From CBDBKL01 sp965116215 (GTDB lineage Bacteria > Bdellovibrionota > Bdellovibrionia > Bdellovibrionales > JAKFYE01), in assembly GCA_965116215.1 (NCBI GenBank), contig OZ220494.1:248001-312000 (forward strand): a DNA stretch of 64,000 nucleotides. Reading direction: 5' to 3'. The stretch's first letter is position 1, and each line of letters begins with the position of its first letter. A program made the position numbers and the translations under genes. Of this stretch, positions 55,301-63,364 are shown in pieces. The notes below the pieces were generated by a model. The model ran no database searches, was not told the origin of the DNA, and was given only the letters and a program-made list of their open reading frames with translations.

Positions 55301-56573
55301 ATATTACTGCTCAAATAGTCATGGTTATTATTCTGTTGATACATACACAATAGCTGCCTCAGGGTCTTGCAGGGAGAAAACTTGCAGAAGATGTGAAAAA
55401 ACATGTCGTGCTTATCCTTGTGTTCAGCACCGTACAGATAAGCTTAATGATTATACAGATTTTTCCTTTGAAAATTGCTGCGTTTCTGATTCTAATCCTC
55501 CACCTTCTGATCCTCCTAGTTGCACATCAGTTTCTTGTTCATCTTATGGTTATCTTGAGCAGACAGAGCGTTGTTCCTCTCTTCGTTATCGTAGTCGAAC
55601 AATTGGCCAAGGAGCTTGCGAAAAAACTTGCAAAGAATGTATCACACCTCCAGTCTATACTTCACCTTCTGAGGATGATGTTGATGTGTGTGTTGGTCAG
55701 ATGACTTGTCCTTCAGGATATGAGCACAGATCTTCTTGCAGATCTGGTTATTATGAAGCTCATAAACAAATAGTTGGCATAGTTGGCAATTCACGTTGCC
55801 CTCAAAAAACTTGCGTAAAATGTACACCTACTTGCGAGATCTACAGTTGCCCAGAAGAACACACAAAACAAAACCTTTCTTCAACAGACTTTACAGAAAC
55901 GAAGTGTTGTTATAAAATTCCTCCTACTCCTACTACTCTTCCTCCTCCTCGTCCTACTTGCGATACTGAGACAAATGGTTGCCGTCGCTGCGGCACAAGC
56001 CGCACTGAAAAGAGATCTAATTACTCAACTCTTGAAGGCTCAGCTGCAACTTGTTGGGCATGTTGTCAGCCTCCTACTACTCGGGCTCGAACTTGTACTT
56101 ATCCCCACAATTTTAATTATTGTGGAAACTATGGCATGATCCCAAAAAACCCACTGCCAAATACTGGACCCAGAACTAAAGAAAATTGCTGTCAACCTGC
56201 TCCCACTTGCAGAACCTACAGCTGCCCAACTGGATACACAAATCAAAACCTAGACGATACAACTCTTACAGAGAGTAAGTGTTGTAAAGCTCCTGCTACA
56301 AGAACTTGTCATCCTCCTGGAGTTAATTTTGCTGAAGCAACCGGTGCAGTTACAGAATTACATGAAGACTGCAAGATTTATAAAGATGAGTGTTGTAGTG
56401 GTTCATATGATATTCGAACACTGAACGACGACGAATGTAGAGCAAAAGTAGGACGAAGACCTGGAACTGGATATAATGTTCCAAGAATGAGAAGCAGCGG
56501 AGGGCATTGCATGATAGATCCTAATGCCTGTTATGGCGATCCATGTGTTGTAGCAGCTTGTATATGTCGATAG
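52386..56573 (+). CDS. Giant cysteine-rich surface-type protein B, prepilin-like N-terminus, different tail
   Basis: 1395 residues, identical to A over almost 1290 residues (one visible change, IPPI to IPPT), including the prepilin-like SSG/FSLAGAAVAS site, the two Thr-rich linkers and the cysteine modules. It departs from A after PTCRTYSCPTGYT, continuing with NQNLDDTTLTESKCCKAPATRTC and a tail that ends MIDPNACYGDPCVVAACICR, homologous to the tail of cassette C. The start GTG at 52386 directly follows an in-frame TGA; the GTGTGGGGGG stretch holds a run of six G. An Fn3/Ig-like stretch (GLYQFWIRPVDTAGNYSNYTPP) precedes the cysteine-rich part. Exported adhesin-like role inferred from architecture only. 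Confidence 0.7.
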   Translation: MWGDIGICIRFFGNSSGFSLAGAAVASATFAVLAGVVGTMIGKQAEQFSKRQLVQTCRDAVSYVLEDFKLGNNRTEIYNNVIDPVLIPRPVAVAPGAVIPRTAAPLINSRGDFYNWQNIENGVTRLFQAYHSNSSLCTSTDGIDLLSGDTLNLLKDASGLEGFRGEIKIKISPVASGSTESKDCSYFSGSLNRNYFTPYNLDNKNDQNAGYGVKLEVSASIPPSDDRPSCEERAEIVLSHQSDSSRPQIKWRKVVDPDNLEDARQGGQGARSSTVTNTVCNADGNVDVQLRSTEGGSIFMCASESDDEKILSNFQSCHGFALSSGSAGEVSLDTDLNADGTGGDQTLLNRKTPIRLSFKGLSEGLYQFWIRPVDTAGNYSNYTPPMKTNTNIPPNSPPHDITKVFFTVDRLTCDGSNTCVNHTKTTVCGVTCPGTKTNGIDEAGRTCGVDLLTPSTSTTSTTSTTSTTLCGPETECTICIPPGGSGFHTIGVGSTGFQRFENGCAVMKGEVCCRSDATCQSVTNGCSSAMCGARTEKVVRYGNYIRHQATCDTCCEEPAAAVTCQSVTNGCTLCGDERAQRTSSYDSLSGSAATCDACCERVCTRTNAECVNEGKGQQLNRETCQCECPAARPHKDDLGFCHNCSSYATCGSQSSVSQSCRGVDVNLSCPDSTTGTVVCKGTKDCPCQDFNTDQKCQDAGYASKKSNPKGSVNTAKKCCKKIKLTCQSVTNGCSSAVCGTSTEQKTNYADLSGSSSKVNCSTCCKTPATTTTTTSTTTTTTTTTTTTTTTLPQTCRVCGPNWGNLGAMVGRDPDDSNCMILKGPCLCPEVVGNCNQNICGRDRRRSDNYSSLVGSPSQVNCGTCCKALAVCPCSETTASNTCQGQTFTQPSGHNCSSQQCQGKKDCSRVPATPATCADTEPLTSGNQAYDCSRFGWVRKSSSDAKSPPTLGICCVDPNAPVRCQECRSGYGEYYCSNSHGYYSVDTYTIAASGSCREKTCRRCEKTCRAYPCVQHRTDKLNDYTDFSFENCCVSDSNPPPSDPPSCTSVSCSSYGYLEQTERCSSLRYRSRTIGQGACEKTCKECITPPVYTSPSEDDVDVCVGQMTCPSGYEHRSSCRSGYYEAHKQIVGIVGNSRCPQKTCVKCTPTCEIYSCPEEHTKQNLSSTDFTETKCCYKIPPTPTTLPPPRPTCDTETNGCRRCGTSRTEKRSNYSTLEGSAATCWACCQPPTTRARTCTYPHNFNYCGNYGMIPKNPLPNTGPRTKENCCQPAPTCRTYSCPTGYTNQNLDDTTLTESKCCKAPATRTCHPPGVNFAEATGAVTELHEDCKIYKDECCSGSYDIRTLNDDECRAKVGRRPGTGYNVPRMRSSGGHCMIDPNACYGDPCVVAACICR
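56208..56573 (+). other. Variable tail of gene B (junction with D at about 56208)
   Basis: B and cassette D agree through the codons for APTC (GCT CCC ACT TG) and then part: B reads RTYSC..., D reads ADTSAN.... The B tail is 121 codons and its last part is related to the C tail (NECC/DECC, DPNAC or DANAC, GDPCV). Confidence 0.75.
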
Positions 56574-57874
56574 GATAGTTATAGCTTCCACTTTCCTTGG
56601 AATATCTATATTGGAAGACAATGCGATAGGCTTTCCATTGATTCCATTGAATTGAATCTTTTATTTATAAGTTAGCTTTTTATCTTATTTTAATAGCTTA
56701 TTGTAGATAAGTCCTTCTTAGTTACTTCTTATTATTTTATATGTTTAATCAGTTAGCTTGATGTTGGGTTGTTATTTACATTGTTTCAGTAGTGAGAAAG
56801 TGAGAAGTGAGATTTTTATTTATCAATAGAATAGAAAGAATAGAAAGAATAGAAAGAATAGAAAGAATAGAAAGAATAGAAAAGTTAGAACCAAATTTAA
56901 TTGTCTATCAAGTGTTAGTGTTTGAATAATTAAGTGTATTTAGGGTTGTTTTGTTTTCAGAGTTAGTTGTGTAGAAACACTAACACTTGTACATTATAAA
57001 TAGTGCTTTGTCTATATTATTTATACTCTAGATTTTCTTGTAAAAGCGATGTCACTGAACCAAGGCGAGCAAACTATAATAGACAAGATTGTCTCAATTA
57101 TCACCATTTAATGAGGTTAAGAGCCTAACGGCTATTATAGGAGGTTATTTCTATATAAAACTATATAGAATTTGATTAAAAAACTTTCATTTTGGAGTTA
57201 TAAAGTTAAATTCGATCTTTTTTTATAGAAGTTTTTTAAGATTTTATAAAATGCTGCTTTCCCTATGATTTTCTCTGCTTTTCATATTCTTCATATATAG
57301 TTTTCATTTTAAGTAAAGTAAAATGGTTAATTAGGGATTCATTTCCTAATCATTTGAATATAAAACTTACCACTTTCTCTTTAACTATTAAGACGCAAAA
57401 AACAATCTTTTTACCACGAGGTCTTCTCATTTTTTTTCACTTTTTCTTCAAAAATTAAGTTTTACTTCTTTCTAGGTGATATTAACAATAAAGGTTCAAG
57501 ACAACTTAAGCTCCTTTTTGTGTTTAAGTTTCTGTATAGATCTCATCTCAACTGACATATTGATATAGGTTTGATTTTTTTATTGATCTTGTTTGTCATA
57601 GTGTTTGATAGAGGTTACATCAACTGATATAAGCTACAAGAACCATTATAGAGTTTATTATAAAGGATAATAAATTTGTTAAAAAGCAAGCTCTTATGAG
57701 AAACTACAAAATCACATTATTGGGACAGAGAAATTTTTAACTCCTATTAATGAGTACAAATTATCTAAAATATTTGGATTTTAGTTTGAAAAATCTTGAT
57801 GATACCCCTCAAGCACAGAATAGAATATAGGATAAGTTTGAGTAAGTCTTCTTATAACTAGTCTTACACTCCCA
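56574..57874. repeat. Non-coding 3' flank of gene B, with 9-bp array at about 56828-56882
   Basis: To about 57005 it repeats the sequence after cassette C. GAATAGAAA-type units number about six against about two after C. From 57005 to 57874 the sequence is AT-rich with no gene, hairpin or known repeat that I could identify. Confidence 0.6.
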
Positions 57875-57990
57875 GTCGAGCAGGTTATAGTGAATATCGT
57901 TGCGCAAATACTCTTGGTTATTATTCTATTCATACATACACAATAGTTGCCTCAGGGGCTTGCAAAGCAAAAACTTGCAGAAAATATATA
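57875..57990 (+). pseudogene. Cassette scar E: ~115 bp fragment of the cysteine-rich gene
   Basis: CAGGTTATAGTGAATATCGTTGCGCAAATACTC through ACATACACAATAGTTGCC to AAAACTTGCAGAAA matches the segment coding for SGYxEYxCANTLGYYSxxTYTIxA in cassette C (41795-41910) and more distantly genes A and B. It breaks off after the KTCRK codons. Near-identical 18-bp sequences (CTTATAA(C/T)TAGTCTTACA) flank it at 57851 and 58022. Confidence 0.7.
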
Positions 57991-58068
57991 GAAGATACAA
58001 GCTGCAGGCATGCCCTCGTTACTTATAATTAGTCTTACATGTGCCAATACTTACTTCTGGTTTTGAGG

Positions 58069-58082
58069 CGCATACGTATGCG
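58069..58082. repeat. 14-bp perfect palindrome CGCATACGTATGCG
   Basis: A perfect self-complementary 14-mer in an otherwise AT-rich stretch, 20 bp beyond the 3' end of cassette D. Function unknown; might be a protein-binding or hairpin site. Confidence 0.5.
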
Positions 58083-58102
58083 AAGCGCAAGAAGGCGATC
58101 CA

Positions 58103-59506
58103 TCAAGGCTCAATCGTACAACGGCCTGCTAGACCTGGAAGTCCTTTGTCACGGCACTTCTTAGCTCCCAGACTATCAGGTTCAGCACTTCCTATAACAA
58201 CGACCCCGTCCCAACAGACATAAGGATTGTAACCACAATCCCTCCCTGCACATAGACACAACTTGAATGGTGGAGGTGGATTGCAGCAATTACTTTTACT
58301 AATAGATGTGATACGTGAAGCATTAGATTTAAGTGTGTGTTTAGCTATAAATGGACATTCTAGCCCTTTAAGTAAAACTGTAGAAATACCACATCCACAC
58401 TCATAGGGTTGTGCTCCTGGATTTGCGCTTGTATCGGCACAAGTGGGAGCAGGTTGACAGCAATTTTCTTTAGTTCTGGGTCCAGTATTTGGCAGTGGGT
58501 TTTTTGGGATCATGCCATAGTTTCCACAATAATTAAAATTGTGGGGATAAGTACAAGTTCGAGCCCGAGTAGTAGGAGGCTGACAACATGCCCAACAAGT
58601 TGCAGCTGAGCCTTCAAGAGTTGAGTAATTAGATCTCTTTTCAGTGCGGCTTGTGCCGCAGCGACGGCAACCATTTGTCTCAGTATCGCAAGTAGGACGA
58701 GGAGGAGGAAGAGTAGTAGGAGTAGGAGGAATTTTATAACAACACTTCGTTTCTGTAAAGTCTGTTGAAGAAAGGTTTTGTTTTGTGTGTTCTTCTGGGC
58801 AACTGTAGATCTCGCAAGTAGGTGTACATTTTACGCAAGTTTTTTGAGGGCAACGTGAATTGCCAACTATGCCAACTATTTGTTTATGAGCTTCATAATA
58901 ACCAGATCTGCAAGAAGATCTGTGCTCATATCCTGAAGGACAAGTCATCTGACCAACACACACATCAACATCATCCTCATCCTCAGGAGGAGGAGTATAG
59001 ATGGAAGAAGATGGAGGTGGAGGTGGAGTGTAGACAGGAGGAGGATTAGAATCAGAAACGCAGCAATTTTCAAAGGAAAAATCTGTATAATCATTAAGCT
59101 TATCTGTACGGTGTTGAACACAAGGATAAGCACGACATGTTTTTTCACATCTTCTGCAAGTTTTCTCCCTGCAAGACCCTGAGGCAGCTATTGTGTATGT
59201 ATCAACAGAATAATAACCATGACTATTTGAGCAGTAATATTCACCATAACCTGATCGACACTGCTCGCAAGTACGCATATAAAGGCAAATTCCGCAAGTT
59301 TTTTGGCAAGCCCCTTGGCCAATTGTTTGTGTCCTAAGAAAACTACTACCTGGGCACGATCTTGTAGATTCACTATGATATCGACTTAATGATGAACAAG
59401 AAACTGGTGTGCAAGGAGGACAGTCTGGCTTTTTTCCCGGACGCTGTTGAGAGCTACAGTTAATCCCACTGCTATCAAAGGTTTGACCTATGCAGGTGTT
59501 GCGCAA
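58103..59506 (-). pseudogene. Silent cassette D: 5'-truncated cysteine-rich copy with its own tail
   Basis: 467 codons from a TTG at 59506 with no ribosome-binding site. It starts inside a module equal to NTCQGQTF of genes A/B and ends in a tail unlike A, B or C (ADTSANPGAQPYECGC to LAGRCTIEP). From about 58442 to 58975 it matches gene B in inverse orientation, including B-specific bases. Further up the modules are rearranged: the CSS...RTQTIGQGACQKTC module stands before the CRSGYGEYYC module, opposite to B, and a proline-rich linker is longer. Likely a non-expressed donor; expression as a separate gene cannot be ruled out. Confidence 0.78.
58442..58975 (-). repeat. ~535 bp near-perfect inverted repeat arm, pairs with about 55674-56207 of gene B
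   Basis: Complement of this interval reads as in gene B from the DDVDVCVG codons to the APTC codons, with B-type bases at GCTGTCAACCTGCTCCCACTTG and at the IPPT codon (A has other bases at these places). In-frame tail exchange by inversion is possible. Confidence 0.72.
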
Positions 59507-59609
59507 CAGTTCAATTTGCTAGGAGGCATTGAAATAAAAAGCATTGCTATTTCTTTTTTAAAATCAAATCTTTACAGATCAAAGTTCATATGCTAGAGTC
59601 AATATCATA

Positions 59610-60038
59610 ATGGTTTTTAATGCCTTTAAATATGTTGAAGTTTTAAAAGATGCAGGTGTTCCTGATAAACAGGCTCAGGCTCAGGTGCGCATTCTGAATG
59701 AAGTCCTAGAATCTAACCTGGCTACAAAACAAGATGTGGAAATAATAAAGGGGGATATTGAGGGAGTAAAGCAGGCTACAAAACGGGATATTGCAGAAGT
59801 AAAACGAGATATTGAAGAATTAAAGCTGGCCACAAAGCGAGATATTGCAGAAATAAAACGAGATATTGAAGAATTAAAGCTGGCCACAAAGCGAGATATT
59901 GCAGAAATAAAACGAGATATTGAAAGCTTAAGGCAGGATACAAAACGAGATCTTAAAGAGCTTGAGCAAAGAATGATAATAAAATTAGGTGCTCTACTGA
60001 CCATTGCTGTTACGGCAATAGCTATCTTTTTGAAATAA
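59610..60038 (+). CDS. Coiled-coil membrane protein (DUF1640-like), long form
   Basis: 142 residues with the same N-terminus and C-terminal membrane helix as the genes at 41452 and 63011, and a long central coiled coil of three to four 18-residue units (TKRDIAEIKRDIEELKLA type; 54 bp repeat in DNA, two of them nearly identical at about 59825-59930). It diverges from cassette D just as the short form diverges from cassette C, which completes the mirror arrangement. Possibly a scaffold or inner-membrane partner for the exported cysteine-rich protein, but this is only inferred from position. Confidence 0.75.
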   Translation: MVFNAFKYVEVLKDAGVPDKQAQAQVRILNEVLESNLATKQDVEIIKGDIEGVKQATKRDIAEVKRDIEELKLATKRDIAEIKRDIEELKLATKRDIAEIKRDIESLRQDTKRDLKELEQRMIIKLGALLTIAVTAIAIFLK

Positions 60039-60145
60039 GTGGTAGGCAGCTAAGCTCTTTTATGCCAAATGCCATCTTTAGTACTGTAAATACTTTTAGC
60101 ACATTAAATTAAATTGACTCGTTTACACATAAGTTGAATAAAAAT

Positions 60146-60196
60146 TTGACCCCGGCACGTGTTAGCAGCTCGGTTCTCACTACAAGGGCAGGGATG
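60146..60196 (-). pseudogene. Cassette scar F: ~50 bp fragment of the cysteine-rich gene
   Basis: TTTGACCCCGGCACGTGTTAGCAGCTCGGTTCTCACTACAAGGGCAG resembles the gene A segment at 45186-45235 (codons for CPCSETTASNTCQGQTF, minus strand) with scattered changes. It lies right at the edge of the direct duplication (60217). Confidence 0.55.
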
Positions 60197-60220
60197 AGGA
60201 TATGGATATTTTTTGTATCT

Positions 60221-60649
60221 CTACGGGCTGCAGGCAAATGCTCCTGCGTCGTTGATTAAAGGGTTTGTTTTATTTCGTTTATAGGATTTACGTTTGTTTG
60301 TTGCTAAATCTGTGATGTATACTGAGTAATCAAGGTCTGTTCCAGCTGAGCCAAACACCCAGTACTTGCCGTTGACAGCGCAAGCATTAAGAACTTTGAC
60401 TAATAGCTCCGGGTTATCATGGTTAAAAAAGTAAAATAAGGAGGCCTCATCACCTATAACAGCATCTTTGATTCTGGCATTATGCACTTTTCTGTTATGA
60501 TCTGTGTAATAGGCCTCTACAAAAAATCTTCCATCTTGGAGGCAAGCATTTAAGCCCCATTCCAAACACCCATAGTCTTTGGCTTCAAGTAAGGGTGAGG
60601 CAAAGCACAGTAATAGGGCCGCTAATAGTTGTTTTTTAAATCCCAACAT
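60221..60649 (-). CDS. Secreted stand-alone metalloprotease C-terminal domain (copy 2)
   Basis: 142 residues, identical to the copy at 38598-39026 except for about four positions (NAC for NGC, TNP for TKP, AFACSP for AFECNP). It keeps the signal peptide and all domain hallmarks. The Cys and downstream motifs VNGKYWVFGSAGTDLDYS are intact, so both copies should be functional. Part of the ~3.15 kb direct duplication. Confidence 0.75.
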   Translation of the reverse strand: MLGFKKQLLAALLLCFASPLLEAKDYGCLEWGLNACLQDGRFFVEAYYTDHNRKVHNARIKDAVIGDEASLFYFFNHDNPELLVKVLNACAVNGKYWVFGSAGTDLDYSVYITDLATNKRKSYKRNKTNPLINDAGAFACSP

Positions 60650-60917
60650 AACTCTTAGTCTCCTTTTTAACTCTCTTTTTCTTTCTTTCTCTTTCTCTTT
60701 TTTTTCTTCTCTAGCTGTTTTGACTCAATTTTCTTTTCAAAATTATAGGTCAGTTTTTATTTTATACCTTTTAAGTTTATCTTCTTACTATTATCTTATT
60801 TAAAGATATTAAAAATTTCTAGTCTTCCCTTATTTTTTATTTGCTGCTCAAACCCCTTCATCTGTCCTTTCTCTTTTTATCTCTTAATCCCTCTCTTTTC
60901 TCTGTTTAACCTTTTTT

Positions 60918-62225
60918 CTATCGACTGACAGTACAGGAAAAGGCACTGGCATCGTTAATTAAAGGGTTTGTGCTACCTCTATGATAAGGAATCCTGACCC
61001 CTGTAGCATTGTCTGTGACAAAGACAGAATAATCAAGATCTGTTCCAGCGGAGCCAAACACCCAGTACTTACCATTAACTCCGCAGCCATCAATCACTTT
61101 CACTAACAGCTCAGGGTTGCTTTCAGAAAAAAAGTAAAACAGCGAGGAGGTTTTATTCACCCCGTTGAGCATAGCTTTTTTAACCTTTGCCTTTTGATTC
61201 ACCTGATTTCCAGAAGAGTTTTTGTAAAACACTTGAGCCTCCACATGAAACCTTGCGCCTTGAAGACAGACATTATGTTCGCTCTCAAGGCACTGATATT
61301 CCAGTACAGGGTCTTTAACTTTAGTTTCAGCATAATTTGAAGCATCTTCAATGGTGTAGAGCAGTGCCTTTGAGGCATTAGCTGCACTTGAGCCCATCTT
61401 TAAACCCTCATGAGAAGAATCACTGCTAAAACGATCAAATCTAGCAAAGCTAAATACTCCCATAACGGTCGTATAGCTTCTATTATTGATGTTCTTATTT
61501 TTATAACCTCTACCATAGGGAACAAAGGGAGTATAAGGAGATAGTTTATTATCCTCTATATCATGTTGAAGACCTAAGTTATGCCCTACTTCATGAGCTA
61601 AAACATAATTATAATCCAGGCAGGAAATCTTACTGTTGTCGTCTCCATAGAAAATAGCACCAGTAGCTGCATATCTAGCAGCTATCTTACTATCTTCATT
61701 CTTACGTCTATATTGAGCTACACCACATGCTCTTGGTTTTTCTTTATTTGTTAGAGCATAGAGAAGATCTGCTCCGTAATCTGATCTCACATCTGATAAG
61801 ATATCAATCATAAGTCTTTCTGCGGGATATACCCCCACTTTTTCAAGTGAGATATTGTATTTACGATCGGGCTGAACGGCAACTGTTCTAAGCCTAGCAT
61901 TTACATTTGAGCGAGCAAAGATCACATTGGCCTTTAAGACAGCAGTTCTTACTCTTTGCAGCAGCTTTGCTCTATTAGAAAGTGAGCTGGGGTAGATAAA
62001 TGCAATATCAATCACATGTATTTTATCCTGTGAGGCCTGCTTTAAAACCACAGGCTCTTGGGACTTTTTATGAGATGAGGGCTGAATGACGTGAACGGGC
62101 TTATCTAAATCAGTTCCTACAGCACAAAGAGGAATATTTGGTAATTGTGCAAAAACTTTTTGCTCAAAGAATAACACAACAGAGAAACTCAAAAGCAAAG
62201 AAAAACTCATATTTGATATCTTCAT
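60918..62225 (-). CDS. Secreted reprolysin-like metalloprotease, paralogue 5
   Basis: 435 residues from ATG 62225 (AAAAGGA upstream). HEVGHNLGLQH zinc motif and TVMGVF Met-turn are intact. Compared with paralogue 4 the signal peptide, the first part of the catalytic domain and the whole C-terminal domain are almost the same, while about 110-235 contains many changes and a four-residue net insertion, including NKEKPRACGVAQYRRKNE against YKGSYCGIAKSRSNDT. That pattern hints at cassette-like exchange or selection on the substrate cleft. The 7-bp array starts 18 bp upstream. Confidence 0.88.
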   Translation of the reverse strand: MKISNMSFSLLLSFSVVLFFEQKVFAQLPNIPLCAVGTDLDKPVHVIQPSSHKKSQEPVVLKQASQDKIHVIDIAFIYPSSLSNRAKLLQRVRTAVLKANVIFARSNVNARLRTVAVQPDRKYNISLEKVGVYPAERLMIDILSDVRSDYGADLLYALTNKEKPRACGVAQYRRKNEDSKIAARYAATGAIFYGDDNSKISCLDYNYVLAHEVGHNLGLQHDIEDNKLSPYTPFVPYGRGYKNKNINNRSYTTVMGVFSFARFDRFSSDSSHEGLKMGSSAANASKALLYTIEDASNYAETKVKDPVLEYQCLESEHNVCLQGARFHVEAQVFYKNSSGNQVNQKAKVKKAMLNGVNKTSSLFYFFSESNPELLVKVIDGCGVNGKYWVFGSAGTDLDYSVFVTDNATGVRIPYHRGSTNPLINDASAFSCTVSR

Positions 62226-62242
62226 AAAATACACTATCCTTT

Positions 62243-62409
62243 TAACTACTAACTACTAACTACTAACTACTAACTACTAACTACTAACTACTAACTACTA
62301 ACTACTAACTACTAACTACTAACTACTAACTACTAACTACTAACTACTAACTACTAACTACTAACTACTAACTACTAACTACTAACTACTAACTACTAAC
62401 TACTAACTA
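62243..62409. repeat. 7-bp tandem repeat, unit AACTACT, about 24 copies
   Basis: Same unit and same position relative to the protease start as the array at 40609, but about 11 units shorter and without the AACTATT block. Confidence 0.95.
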
Positions 62410-63010
62410 TGTTTCTTTAAGTAGAAGAGCATTTAAGCTCAACTTATCTGTCATAAAAAAAGTGCACTTAATTTTTTCACGGCTAGTTAAGCCTTATTAT
62501 TTTGTAAAATCTTAAAAACTGAAGCTCTTTCAACTATTGTGAGCAAGTCTTATGCCAGATAAAAGCTCTAGAGAAGATTTTAACTAAAAAATAAAAACTC
62601 CAGCTCCATTTTGACTAGCTTTCACTGGCTTTAAAGATCAGCCTTAAAGAGAATGGTTATAAAATATAACAAGGAAAAGTCAGAAAATAAAATAGCAAAC
62701 AAAAGAAAAGTAAACAGTCTGTACACTTATAAGTTAAAATGATTAAAACTCAATAAACTGACTAAACTTTATACAACTTTAAGTCAAAAGAGTAAAAAAT
62801 ATCATAGACATATTTAAAACCTATTTATTCTCTATAAAAACTTATTCATTTTGGAGATTGGCAAAGAGGGATTAATTGCAAATCATTAAAGCGAAAACGT
62901 TGTTTTAAAAAAGACTCCATTTGAATTTTAATTTAATGTACTAGAAGACTAAAAAGTATTTAGAAGTACTAAGATGGTGCTTGGTATAAATGAGCCTCGC
63001 CGCCTACCAC
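62410..63010. other. AT-rich non-coding part of the direct duplication (copy 2)
   Basis: Nearly identical to 40853-41451 and without a gene. Differences are single bases and an AAAGTG insertion near 62459. Confidence 0.55.
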
Positions 63011-63364
63011 TTATTTCAAAAAGATAGCTATTGCCGTAACAGCAATGGTCAGTAGAACACCTAATTTTATTATCATTCTTTGCTCAAGCTCTTTAAGATC
63101 TCGTTTTGTATCCTGCCTTAATCTTTCAATATCTCGTTTTGTATCCTGCCTTAGTTCTTCAATATCTTGCTTTGTAGCTTGCCTTAAGCCTTCAATATCT
63201 CGTTTTATTTCTGCAATATCCCGCTTTATTATTTCCACATCTTGTTTTGTTGCAAGATTAGATTCTAGGATTTCATTAAGAATGCGCACTTGGGCCTGAG
63301 CCTGTTTATCAGGAACACCTGCATCTTTTAAAACTTCAACATATTTAAAGGCATTAAAAACCAT
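63011..63364 (-). CDS. Coiled-coil membrane protein (DUF1640-like), medium form
   Basis: 117 residues. N-terminus and membrane helix match the 77-residue form at 41452; the extra 40 residues are coiled-coil units such as TKQDIEELRQDTKRDIERLRQD. It is the duplicate of the 41452 gene in the direct repeat, so the length difference arose after duplication through gain or loss of repeat units within the frame. Confidence 0.75.
   Translation of the reverse strand: MVFNAFKYVEVLKDAGVPDKQAQAQVRILNEILESNLATKQDVEIIKRDIAEIKRDIEGLRQATKQDIEELRQDTKRDIERLRQDTKRDLKELEQRMIIKLGVLLTIAVTAIAIFLK

Noticed and set aside
41784..59506. Diversity-generating retroelement
   Set aside because: No reverse transcriptase or template/variable repeat pair with adenine-specific changes is visible; the variation is by whole-tail replacement.
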